The translations under genes and the position numbers were made by a program. A stretch of 13,940 nt of DNA. Source: Oscillospiraceae bacterium. Lineage in GTDB: Bacteria; Bacillota; Clostridia; Oscillospirales; Ruminococcaceae. Where the stretch lies: positions 1-13,940 of the forward strand of contig JAHHUB010000023.1 of the NCBI GenBank assembly GCA_020024175.1, read 5' to 3'. The notes under the pieces are model-generated. The model was not told the DNA's origin, made no database searches, and saw only the letters and a list, made by a program, of their open reading frames with translations. Shown in pieces: positions 6,864 through 13,940 of this stretch; the stretch's first letter is position 1; each line of letters starts with the position of its first letter.

Positions 6864-7082
6864 TTAATCCGTAATTTCGGCTATTTTAAAGCCGTTTTGA
6901 GAAAGTATACTCAAAGCTCTGTTTAAATCATTCACACTGACTCTCAGTCCGTATCCACAGCCGTATTTTGCCACAGCATAGACATTTCTTTCCATTGAAT
7001 TTCTTATATTATAATTATTTAATAAGTTTTGTCCTCTCATAGCATGGGTTATGGATCTTACAATAATTAGTTTAGTTTTCAT
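6864..7082 (-). CDS. DUF3343 small protein, putative Se/S carrier-like
   Basis: This 72-residue soluble protein matches the DUF3343 pattern. It has an N-terminal beta strand (KTKLIIV), a THAM motif near 12-15, and the conserved glycine-cysteine-glycine segment KYGCGYGLRV with C42 as the likely functional residue, followed by a helix and a final strand. Pfam describes the family as putative selenium/sulfur carriers and comparative genomics links it to selenium use; no direct biochemical role is known to me. A GTG at 7089-7091 is also in frame, but GGAGG (7091-7095) overlaps it and is correctly spaced for the ATG at 7080-7082, so I chose that start. The downstream desulfurase-like gene is the probable functional partner. 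Confidence 0.82.
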   Translation of the reverse strand: MKTKLIIVRSITHAMRGQNLLNNYNIRNSMERNVYAVAKYGCGYGLRVSVNDLNRALSILSQNGFKIAEITD

Positions 7083-7090
7083 TTTATGCA

Positions 7091-7095
7091 CCTCC
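7091..7095 (-). promoter_or_regulatory. Ribosome binding site that sets the DUF3343 start
   Basis: GGAGG on the minus strand lies eight bases before the ATG at 7082. It overlaps the alternative GTG at 7091, which therefore cannot be served by it. This favours the 72-residue over the 75-residue form. Confidence 0.75.
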
Positions 7096-7108
7096 GCCCA
7101 TTAAGGGC

Positions 7109-7138
7109 TTTTTAACACATAATATGCACAAATGTCAA
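7109..7138 (-). promoter_or_regulatory. Possible promoter for the DUF3343 gene
   Basis: The minus strand has a perfect TTGACA (7138-7133) in the 56-base gap after ispF. A weak -10 candidate TAAAAA (7114-7109), preceded by TGT, lies 18 bases downstream; TTAAAA at 17 bases is an alternative. This would separate the DUF3343 gene from the ispD-ispF unit. The -35 box is convincing, the -10 less so. Confidence 0.4.
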
Positions 7139-7147
7139 CTTTTGCTA

Positions 7148-7630
7148 TTACTTATAAAGCAGTACGACACAGTGAACAGATATACCTTCTTCTCTGCCTG
7201 TAAATCCTAAGTGTTCTTCGGTGGTGGCTTTTACATTCACCTGGTTTATCTGAATTTCGGCTCTTTCAGCTATACTTTGGCGGATTTTTTCTATATATGG
7301 TGCCAATTTAGGTTTTTGAGCTATTACAGTTATATCCATATTTAAAATTGAATAGTCTTCTTTTTTCATAATATCCAAAACTTTATCAAAAAGCACCATG
7401 CTGTCAGCGTCCTTATATGCCATATCGCTGTCGGGAAAAAGTTTTCCTATATCCCCTTTTGCCATAGCTCCCAAAATGCTGTCCATCACCGCATGAATAA
7501 GCACATCACCGTCAGAATGGGCAAGCAATCCTCTAGTATATGGAATTTCCACTCCGCCCAGTATAAATTTCCTGCCCTCAGCAAGTTTATGTACATCATA
7601 TCCATGACCTATTCGCAAATCAGAAAACAC
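7148..7630 (-). CDS. ispF: 2-C-methyl-D-erythritol 2,4-cyclodiphosphate synthase
   Basis: IspF converts CDP-methylerythritol 2-phosphate to methylerythritol cyclodiphosphate and CMP in the cytoplasmic MEP isoprenoid pathway. The 160-residue length is standard. The metal-binding residues are visible: D12 and H14 in GHGYDVH, and H46 in DVLIHAVMDS. AHSDGD (37-42) and the C-terminal TTEEHLGFTGREEGI segment are also family-typical. Translation appears to begin at a GTG (7628-7630), two bases after the ispD stop, served by AGAGGGG in the end of ispD. This implies translational coupling. ispE, the enzyme between IspD and IspF in the pathway, is not in the window. Confidence 0.96.
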   Translation of the reverse strand: MFSDLRIGHGYDVHKLAEGRKFILGGVEIPYTRGLLAHSDGDVLIHAVMDSILGAMAKGDIGKLFPDSDMAYKDADSMVLFDKVLDIMKKEDYSILNMDITVIAQKPKLAPYIEKIRQSIAERAEIQINQVNVKATTEEHLGFTGREEGISVHCVVLLYK

Positions 7631-7632
7631 AA

Positions 7633-8349
7633 TTACACATCCCCTCTTACATTAAACAACGCCTCTGCAACAGGTATATCTTCGGGAGTTGTAAGTTTAA
7701 TATTGTAATATTCCCCCTTGGATATAAAAACTTTTTTGCCGACTGCTTCAACAAGTTGACAGTCATCAGTATAATCCTTGTTGTTTTCCATAGCAACAAG
7801 TACAGCTTCATTGTATAAGTCTGTTCTAAACACCTGAGGAGTTTGTATCATATACATTTCATCTCTGTTGGGTGTATTATTTATAAAATCGTTCTGTACC
7901 ATTTTAATAGTGTCTTTAACAGGAATACCTGCTGCTGCAGCTCCGTAAAGCATCGCTCCGTTTATAGCTGCATTTATAATTTTCTGGCTTACCAAAGGTC
8001 TTGCACCATCATGTATACAATAATAATCGGTTTGACTGTCAATTTCTCTTATTCCTGCAAAAACAGAAGCCTGCCTGGTATCTTTTCCGCCTACTATTGT
8101 TTTAATCTTTTTAATTCGGTAATAATTAACTATCCTTGTAACTTCGGGAATATTTTCTTCTCTCACCACCAAAACAATTTCACTTATAAGAGGGGATTTT
8201 TCAAATGCCTCCAAAGTGTGCACTACACTGGGAACTCCCGCTATTCTGGCAAGCTGTTTATCAATTCCAAGCATTCTGCTGGATTTTCCCGCCGCCACAA
8301 TTATAGCCGCTACTTTCGGCTGTTTTTTTTCCTTTTTTATAATACTCAT
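7633..8349 (-). CDS. ispD: 2-C-methyl-D-erythritol 4-phosphate cytidylyltransferase
   Basis: IspD transfers CMP from CTP to methylerythritol 4-phosphate in the MEP pathway. The 238-residue protein has the nucleotide-binding loop AAGKSSRM (19-26) followed by DKQ (30-32), HDGARPLV (113-120), VKDTIK (144-149), TPNRDEMYMIQTPQ (159-172), and a C-terminal NIKLTTPED motif (216-224). These are the expected family signatures in order, with no missing catalytic residue noticed. The first ten residues are a lysine-rich extension. The ATG at 8349 has a strong GGGAGGGG site. It is followed two bases later by ispF. The gap to the upstream lipoprotein gene is 45 bases with no clear promoter or terminator, so they may be co-transcribed. 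Confidence 0.96.
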   Translation of the reverse strand: MSIIKKEKKQPKVAAIIVAAGKSSRMLGIDKQLARIAGVPSVVHTLEAFEKSPLISEIVLVVREENIPEVTRIVNYYRIKKIKTIVGGKDTRQASVFAGIREIDSQTDYYCIHDGARPLVSQKIINAAINGAMLYGAAAAGIPVKDTIKMVQNDFINNTPNRDEMYMIQTPQVFRTDLYNEAVLVAMENNKDYTDDCQLVEAVGKKVFISKGEYYNIKLTTPEDIPVAEALFNVRGDV

Positions 8350-8394
8350 ATTTCCCCTCCCTGATTTATTTAAAAATATATGCTTTAATATAAA

Positions 8395-8799
8395 TTAATA
8401 TCCATGGTCCATATGTACCCAGTTTTTGCCCTTATCTCTTGCTAAAATCCATTGCCAGCGTTTATATGTGGAATTTGGATTTAAACTTCCGTCGCCGCCT
8501 GTTGAATCCACATCAAAAGATGATATTAAAATAATAACTTCATCTTTTTTGTATTGTTTTTGCCATTCTTCAAATTCATCACTGCGCTCATCACCTATAT
8601 AGCTTATTTCCTTCAAAGTACAGCCTTTAAAATTCTTTTTAAAATATTTCAAAGTTGTATCTATAGCATTTTCAATATCTTTCTTTGAATAAATATTTGA
8701 GCTCACTTCATTAATTGTAACATTTTTTATGTTTCCGCCACAGGATGTCAAAATAAATAACATGGATAATGTTAAAAATATCGCTGTAATTTTTTTCAT
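8395..8799 (-). CDS. Small predicted lipoprotein of unknown function
   Basis: This 134-residue protein begins with a lipoprotein signal: MKK, a hydrophobic core, and a lipobox ending LTSC with C20 as the lipid-modified cysteine. The mature part is charged and probably forms a small alpha/beta domain. It ends with a distinctive segment, roughly VDSTGGDGSLNPNSTY, KRWQWILAR and WVHMDHGY. I recall similar uncharacterised proteins from other Clostridia but assign no function. The frame is open to an earlier ATG at 8826, but the binding site AAAGGA (8809-8814) is well placed for the ATG at 8797-8799. It lies alone between polC and ispD, with 146 upstream bases to the polC stop in which I see no convincing promoter or terminator. 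Export to the outer face of the membrane is inferred from the signal. Confidence 0.8.
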   Translation of the reverse strand: MKKITAIFLTLSMLFILTSCGGNIKNVTINEVSSNIYSKKDIENAIDTTLKYFKKNFKGCTLKEISYIGDERSDEFEEWQKQYKKDEVIILISSFDVDSTGGDGSLNPNSTYKRWQWILARDKGKNWVHMDHGY

Positions 8800-8945
8800 T
8801 TCTTTCAATCCTTTCCTTTTACACATAAAAGTACTTATAAGTCATAAGTTGCTTTGTTTTTTTATGTTATGCCAATGTTACTGACTGTGAAAACTAATTT
8901 TTTAAATCAATATTTTAACTTTAAAAGGCTGTAATACCTTATCTC

Positions 8946-11900
8946 TTAGAAGAAAGTAAGCTGATTAGTTTCAGGTATACCCTCCAATGCACCTGCATCA
9001 CGAAGAGTTTGGATAACGGTTTTAGAAACCTTTGCCTTATTCATAATATCCTCAGCGGAGGAATAATCGCCTTTCTGAGCCACTTCGTATAGGCTTTTGG
9101 CAGCGGTTTCTCCACAACCCGGCAAAGCTCCGAAAGGTATTCTGATTTTGCCATCCTCACATCTGTAAATTTTATAGTGGGATTTTTCCATGCTGACAGG
9201 CAAAAATTCAAATCCACGGGCAAGCATTTCACGGGTCATCTGCAAAGCACCAAAAAGATCTTCTTCTTTTTTGGATTTTTCATTGCCTTTAGCTTTTATT
9301 TCAGCCATTTTAACTTTTACCGCATCAAGTCCTTTTACAGCGGAAACAGGGTCAAAGTCCTCTCCACGAACCGTGAAGAATGTGGCATAAAACTCAAGTG
9401 GTCTGTTTATCTTAAACCAGCACAATCTGATAGCCGCAATTACATAGGCAGCAGCATGGGCTTTTGGAAACATATACTGAATTTTCATACAACTGTCCAC
9501 ATACCATTGAGGTACATTGTTTTTACGCATTGCCTCAAAATGTTCCTCAGTCAAAAGTTTGGCAGCATTTCCTTTACGGGTAATTTCCATAATTTTAAAT
9601 GCCATATTAGGGTCAAGCCCCTTATATATCAGTGTAGTCATAATGCTGTCTCTTGTTCCGATAACATTACTTATGGTACAGGTTCCGTTTTTGATAAGTT
9701 CCTGGGCATTTCCAAGCCAAACTCCTGTACCATGGGAAAGTCCCGAAATCTGCAAAAGGTCCGCAAATCCCTTTGGTTTTGCATCTATAAGCATTTGACG
9801 CACAAAAGGTGTTCCCATTTCAGGTATTCCCAAAGTGCCTGTGTTGCAGTCTATGTCCTCTTCTGTAACACCCAAAGCTTCCGGTGAAGTAAAGAGAGTA
9901 AATACGGACTTATCACTCATATCAATATCATTTACTTTTATTCCGGTCATATCTTCCAAATATTTATACATGGTAGGCACATCGTGTCCCAGTATATCCA
10001 GTTTCAAAATCGTATCATGAATTGAATGAAAGTCAAAGTGAGTAGTTACAACATCTGAATTTGGATCATCAGCAGGGTGCTGTATGGGTGTAAAGTCATA
10101 CACCTCATGGTCGGACGGCACAACGACCATACCTCCCGGGTGCTGACCTGTAGTTCTTTTAACTCCGGTACAGCCTATGGTAAGACGGTTCATTTCTGCC
10201 TTAGATACGGTTTTTCCCTTGCTTTCAAGATATTTAAGTACAAATCCGTAAGCGGTTTTGTCGGCAATAGTTCCTATTGTACCGGCTTTAAACACATGGG
10301 AAGAACCGAAAAGTTCTTCGGTGTATTTGTGAGCATTGGATTGGTATTCTCCTGAAAAATTAAGGTCAATATCCGGTGCTTTGTCCCCATTAAATCCAAG
10401 GAATGTTTCAAAGGGTATGTCATGACCGTTTTGATTGTATTTGTGTCCGCATACAGGACAGTTTTTCGGCGGCAAATCAAATCCCGAACCCACACTGCCG
10501 TCAGTGATAAATTCACTGTTTTTGCAGTTTGGACAAATATAGTGGGGAGGCAGTGGATTTACCTCTGAAATTCCCGACATGGTAGCCACAAATGATGAAC
10601 CTACAGAACCACGGGAACCTACCAAATATCCATCGGATTCTGATTTTGCAACAAGTTTTTGTGCTATGATGTAAAGCACTGCGAATCCGTGTTTGATAAT
10701 TGAAGTAAGCTCTCTGTCCAGTCGCTTTTGGACAATCTCAGGCAGTTGGTCGCCGTAAATTCTATGAGCGGTTTCATTGGTGATTCTCTCCAGATCCTCT
10801 TCGGCACCCTTAATGGTTGGGGTAAATGTTCCATCCGGGAAAGGCCTTATATCTTCTATCATATCCGCAATGGCATTGGTGTTTTCAACTACAATTTCAT
10901 AGGCTTTTTCATCAGGAAGATATTTAAATTCATCCAGCATTTCCTGTGTGGTGCGAAGGTGCAACGGAGGCTGATTTACTGCGTCTTTAAATCCCTGACC
11001 TTCCATCATGATTTCTCTGAAAACCGCATCTTTTGGGGTGGCAAAATGCACATCCCCTGTAGCCACAACCATTTTATCCAGTTTTTCACCTAAATTTATG
11101 ATTGTACGGTTAAAATCCTGCAAGTCAGATACAGAATTTGCCATACCGTCCCTTATCATAAACATATTATTTTCTATTGGCTGAACTTCCAAATAATCAT
11201 AGTATTCCGCTATGGTTTTAAGTTCGTCCCATTGTTTTCCTGCAGCAATAGCACGGTAAAGTTCACCTGATTCACAGGCACTTCCCAAAATAAGACCCTC
11301 TCTGAATTTTGTCAGTACACTTTTTGGTATACGGGGTTTTTTATAAAAATAATTTAAATGAGAGTAGGAAATTATCTTATATAAATTTTTAAGTCCCACC
11401 AAATTTTTAACCAAAATGATAATATGATAACTTGGCAGTTTCTTAACATCATAACCTGTAACAGCAGTATTAATTCCGCTTACAGATGTAATATTATAAT
11501 ATTTTCTCAGTTGTGTCAGCATTATAAGGAAGATTTTTGCCAAAATAGCTGCATCATCACAGGCTCTGTGGTGATTAAAATCCTCCAAGTCAAGATATTT
11601 TGCAATAGTGTCCAGTTTATGATTTTTAAGCTCTTTATAAAGAGAGCGGGAAATTACCACTGTATCAATAGAGGTAAATTCATATTTCATACCATTTCTC
11701 ATTGCGGCAATTTTCAAAAATCCCGTATCAAAAGATGCGTTGTGGGCTACTAAAACAGCATTATCCTCACCGCAGAATTCATAAAATAATTTAAGTGCTT
11801 CCCCTTCCACAGGTGCATCTTTTACCATCTCATCGGTTATACTTGTAAGTTCTGTTATTTTTTCGGGGATATGTTTTTCCGGGTTTACAAAAGTATTAAA

Positions 11901-13253
11901 AGTATCGACAATTTCGCCGTCTTTTACTTTAACAGCACCTATTTCGGTAATTCTCTCCATACTGGCGGAAAGTCCTGTGGTTTCAAGGTCAAATACAATA
12001 AATTCACCGTCAAAATCCATATCACGGAATCCGTCCACAGCCCCTTGAGTATCATTTACCAAATAACCCTCAACACCATAAATAATTTTAAAATCTTTTC
12101 CGCCTTTTTTTACTTTATTTGCAGCATTCATAGCATCAGGAAATGCCTGAACCACCCCATGGTCAGTTACAGCACAGGCGGTTTGTCCCCAGCTTGCTAT
12201 GGTGCTGACTAATTCTCCCACACTGTTCATGCCGTCCATAGATGACATATTGGTGTGCATATGAAGTTCCACACGTTTTTTGGGAGCATCATCAATTTTC
12301 TGTACTTTCTTTACTGTGGCAATATCATAAGCTTTTAAAATCACTTCAGAGTCGTATTTATCAAATTCCGCATCTCCTCTGACTATTACAGTGTCACCTT
12401 TTGAAAGTGCCTCCAAAGTATCTTTTTTTGATTTATCTGCAAAAATTTTCATGGTGATGGAACTTGTGTAGTCAGTAAAATCAAAGGTATAAATAGTTTT
12501 TTTGCCGTCCTGAATATCTCGGCTGTCTTTGCTGAAAATATCTCCCCAAAGAGTTACTCTGCCGCTTTCCCCATTGACTTCAGAAATAGGTATGGGTTTT
12601 TCTTTGATTTCTTTTCCCAGTATAATCAGCATACTGTCACCGTCAAAAGGCAAACCTTCAGTATCAAATTTAACTTTTGATATTTTAGGTTCAGCTTTGG
12701 GAATATCGGCTTTAGGAGCCTCAGATTTTTCCAAAGGCACTGTCTTTTCCACAAAATCCTCATTTTTTTTATCATCATCAGTCATCATTTCAAAAACAAC
12801 TTTTAAACTTATACCAAATTCATTTCTGATGATTTTTTCGATTTTTCTGTCAACACCTGTATCAACTAAAAGATCTTTTCCCCCATGATAAAGCTGTATC
12901 ACAAAAATATCTTCTTCAATAAAACCTTGTGCTCCATCAAAAAATCCGTTTACAAATCCACCGCCGCTTTTTACTTCTTCGGCTATTTCCGACAAATAGG
13001 AAGGCTCAAACATATCTTCCGAATACTTTGTATGTACTTCTGCTTTTTCCAGCCTGAGTATATCTTTTATTGATCTTTCAAAATTTCTTATATCATTTTT
13101 TGGCAGCAAGACTTTAGGGTTTATCACCAATAAAGCTCTTCTGTCATCTTGATATACAGCTAATCTCTCAATTAAGCTTTCCCATATTCCTTCGTTATTT
13201 TCGGGTTTTAGGTAACCTCCGAAAATTTCGCCAACTGTTTTTTGATTGCTCAT
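8946..13253 (-). CDS. polC: DNA polymerase III PolC-type alpha subunit
   Basis: PolC is the replicative DNA polymerase of low-GC Gram-positive bacteria and carries its own proofreading exonuclease. The 1435-residue length is normal. Visible parts in order are: an N-terminal domain; an OB fold (about 228-315); a PHP domain starting with ELHMHTNMSSMDG (about 329-341) and TDHG (363-366); and an inserted DEDDh exonuclease with D422/E424 in FDLETTG, D509 in NASFD and HHRACDDA (561-568). The remainder of PHP follows, then a zinc finger with CPNC (907-910) and CPVC (932-935), the polymerase active site PDIDLNF (960-966; D961, D963) with a probable third aspartate near LKLDILGHD, and HPGGMVVVP (1038-1046). 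The last residues, QLTFF, are a beta-clamp binding motif. The ATG at 13253 has a GGGAG site and follows ispG by 16 bases. Confidence 0.99.
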   Translation of the reverse strand: MSNQKTVGEIFGGYLKPENNEGIWESLIERLAVYQDDRRALLVINPKVLLPKNDIRNFERSIKDILRLEKAEVHTKYSEDMFEPSYLSEIAEEVKSGGGFVNGFFDGAQGFIEEDIFVIQLYHGGKDLLVDTGVDRKIEKIIRNEFGISLKVVFEMMTDDDKKNEDFVEKTVPLEKSEAPKADIPKAEPKISKVKFDTEGLPFDGDSMLIILGKEIKEKPIPISEVNGESGRVTLWGDIFSKDSRDIQDGKKTIYTFDFTDYTSSITMKIFADKSKKDTLEALSKGDTVIVRGDAEFDKYDSEVILKAYDIATVKKVQKIDDAPKKRVELHMHTNMSSMDGMNSVGELVSTIASWGQTACAVTDHGVVQAFPDAMNAANKVKKGGKDFKIIYGVEGYLVNDTQGAVDGFRDMDFDGEFIVFDLETTGLSASMERITEIGAVKVKDGEIVDTFNTFVNPEKHIPEKITELTSITDEMVKDAPVEGEALKLFYEFCGEDNAVLVAHNASFDTGFLKIAAMRNGMKYEFTSIDTVVISRSLYKELKNHKLDTIAKYLDLEDFNHHRACDDAAILAKIFLIMLTQLRKYYNITSVSGINTAVTGYDVKKLPSYHIIILVKNLVGLKNLYKIISYSHLNYFYKKPRIPKSVLTKFREGLILGSACESGELYRAIAAGKQWDELKTIAEYYDYLEVQPIENNMFMIRDGMANSVSDLQDFNRTIINLGEKLDKMVVATGDVHFATPKDAVFREIMMEGQGFKDAVNQPPLHLRTTQEMLDEFKYLPDEKAYEIVVENTNAIADMIEDIRPFPDGTFTPTIKGAEEDLERITNETAHRIYGDQLPEIVQKRLDRELTSIIKHGFAVLYIIAQKLVAKSESDGYLVGSRGSVGSSFVATMSGISEVNPLPPHYICPNCKNSEFITDGSVGSGFDLPPKNCPVCGHKYNQNGHDIPFETFLGFNGDKAPDIDLNFSGEYQSNAHKYTEELFGSSHVFKAGTIGTIADKTAYGFVLKYLESKGKTVSKAEMNRLTIGCTGVKRTTGQHPGGMVVVPSDHEVYDFTPIQHPADDPNSDVVTTHFDFHSIHDTILKLDILGHDVPTMYKYLEDMTGIKVNDIDMSDKSVFTLFTSPEALGVTEEDIDCNTGTLGIPEMGTPFVRQMLIDAKPKGFADLLQISGLSHGTGVWLGNAQELIKNGTCTISNVIGTRDSIMTTLIYKGLDPNMAFKIMEITRKGNAAKLLTEEHFEAMRKNNVPQWYVDSCMKIQYMFPKAHAAAYVIAAIRLCWFKINRPLEFYATFFTVRGEDFDPVSAVKGLDAVKVKMAEIKAKGNEKSKKEEDLFGALQMTREMLARGFEFLPVSMEKSHYKIYRCEDGKIRIPFGALPGCGETAAKSLYEVAQKGDYSSAEDIMNKAKVSKTVIQTLRDAGALEGIPETNQLTFF

Positions 13254-13269
13254 TTTATTCTCCCATGAG

Positions 13270-13940
13270 TTACATCTTGTTTATATGATATATAAGTCTT
13301 TCCAAAAGTTTTTCTTCAGAAACTTTTTCGAGAATTTCACTGTGTTTAAAGATAATTCCGCAGCCATCTCCTCCCGCTATGCCTATGTCAGCTTCTCTGG
13401 CTTCCCCCGGGCCGTTTACTACACAGCCCATTACAGCCACAGTGATGTCTTTATCTATATCTTTAAGTGCTTCTTCCGTTCGTTGGGCAAGACTGATTAA
13501 ATCTATCTTAGTTCTTCCGCAGGTGGGGCATGAAACAATATTTACACCTTTTTTATAAACTCCGCAGGCTTTTAATATGTCATATCCGGCTTTTATTTCT
13601 TCGGTTAAATTGTCAGTTAAGGAAACTCTGATAGTATCACCTATGCCATCACAGATAAGAGAACCTATTCCCACAGCGGATTTAATAATTCCCATATGCT
13701 TGGTTCCGGCTTCGGTAACTCCCAAATGGAGTGGATAATTAAATTTATCCGCTGCCAAACGATAAGCATCTATCATAAGACGAACATCTGAACTTTTCAT
13801 GGAAATTACAATATCATCAAAATCATATTTTTCTAAAAGTGAAACATGATAAGCTGCACTTTCAACTAAAGCTTCTGCTGTGGGATGACCGTATTTTGCC
13901 AGAATTTCTTTTTCCAAACTTCCACCGTTTACGCCTATTC
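13270..13940 (-). CDS. ispG: (E)-4-hydroxy-3-methylbut-2-enyl diphosphate synthase, C-terminal part (5' end outside window)
   Basis: IspG is a [4Fe-4S] enzyme that reductively opens methylerythritol cyclodiphosphate to HMBPP late in the MEP pathway. About 222 residues are visible, and the frame runs off the window edge. The visible start, IGVNGGSLEKE, is the conserved IspG segment, so no start codon within the window is real. The cluster ligands are three cysteines and a glutamate: CPTC (fragment residues 137 and 140), GCVVNGPGE (C172 and E179). Their spacing of 3, 32 and 7 residues equals that of E. coli C270-C273-C305-E312. ADIGIAGGDG follows. It lies just upstream of polC, an arrangement common in Firmicutes, and a short gap without terminator suggests co-transcription. 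Confidence 0.97.
   Translation of the reverse strand, partial: IGVNGGSLEKEILAKYGHPTAEALVESAAYHVSLLEKYDFDDIVISMKSSDVRLMIDAYRLAADKFNYPLHLGVTEAGTKHMGIIKSAVGIGSLICDGIGDTIRVSLTDNLTEEIKAGYDILKACGVYKKGVNIVSCPTCGRTKIDLISLAQRTEEALKDIDKDITVAVMGCVVNGPGEAREADIGIAGGDGCGIIFKHSEILEKVSEEKLLERLIYHINKM

Noticed and set aside
8800..8826. Upstream ATG adding nine residues to the lipoprotein
   Set aside because: The ribosome binding site AAAGGA sits inside that extension and is spaced for the ATG at 8799, which gives a standard MKK signal peptide.
8827..8945. A terminator after polC
   Set aside because: Only a four-pair AAGG/CCUU hairpin is present, without a proper U tail; too weak to call.
9177..9887. A 236-residue open frame on the plus strand opposite polC, and other long plus-strand frames opposite ispD and cdaR
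   Set aside because: They lie wholly opposite strongly conserved genes, show no recognisable motif or convincing ribosome binding site, and have low-complexity composition typical of shadow frames.
13915..13917. TTG as the start of the ispG fragment
   Set aside because: The frame continues upstream with the conserved IspG segment IGVNGGS to the window edge, so this TTG is an internal leucine codon.
1..13940. Mobile element, CRISPR array, defence island or toxin-antitoxin system
   Set aside because: No transposase, integrase, spaced direct repeats, or paired small toxin/antitoxin-like genes were seen. Gene content is core chromosomal and all on one strand.

Overview
The window is an AT-rich stretch of a low-GC Firmicute chromosome, most likely from an anaerobic Clostridia-type organism. 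Evidence for this is the Gram-positive PolC replicase, the CdaA/CdaR c-di-AMP pair, an FMN riboswitch in front of a RibU-type ECF transporter gene, strong GGAGG-type ribosome binding sites, and a cysteine-desulfurase-like enzyme next to a small DUF3343 protein. I cannot name the species. Every supported gene lies on the minus strand, so transcription runs from high to low coordinates.

In transcription order the right end holds the 3' part of ispG (MEP isoprenoid pathway, [4Fe-4S] enzyme), 16 bases from the large polC gene. A small lipoprotein gene of unknown function follows. Next come ispD and ispF, two further MEP-pathway genes, two bases apart. A DUF3343 gene and a class V aminotransferase (cysteine desulfurase/selenocysteine lyase-like) gene follow, with a terminator-like hairpin between them. 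The order then continues with a tight group: cdaA (diadenylate cyclase), cdaR (YbbR-domain regulator), a COG2509-type FAD-dependent dehydrogenase, a PAP2 membrane phosphatase and rnhA (RNase HI). Spacings within that group run from 0 to 24 bases. I see no terminator after rnhA.

At the left end a near-perfect consensus promoter, whose -35 box overlaps the rnhA stop codon, drives an FMN riboswitch leader of about 280 bases and the start of a ribU-like riboflavin transporter gene that is cut by the window edge. The leader contains the aptamer, an intrinsic terminator and a hairpin that hides the ribosome binding site. It also contains two nested long-range complementarities that could undo both blocks when FMN is absent. 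This possible dual switch is the most interesting regulatory structure here.

The genes are mostly core housekeeping: replication, isoprenoid precursor synthesis, c-di-AMP signalling, RNA-DNA hybrid removal and flavin uptake. The less characterised parts are the DUF3343/desulfurase pair, possibly in selenium or sulfur handling, and the small lipoprotein. I found no mobile element, CRISPR array, tRNA, rRNA or clear new multi-gene system.
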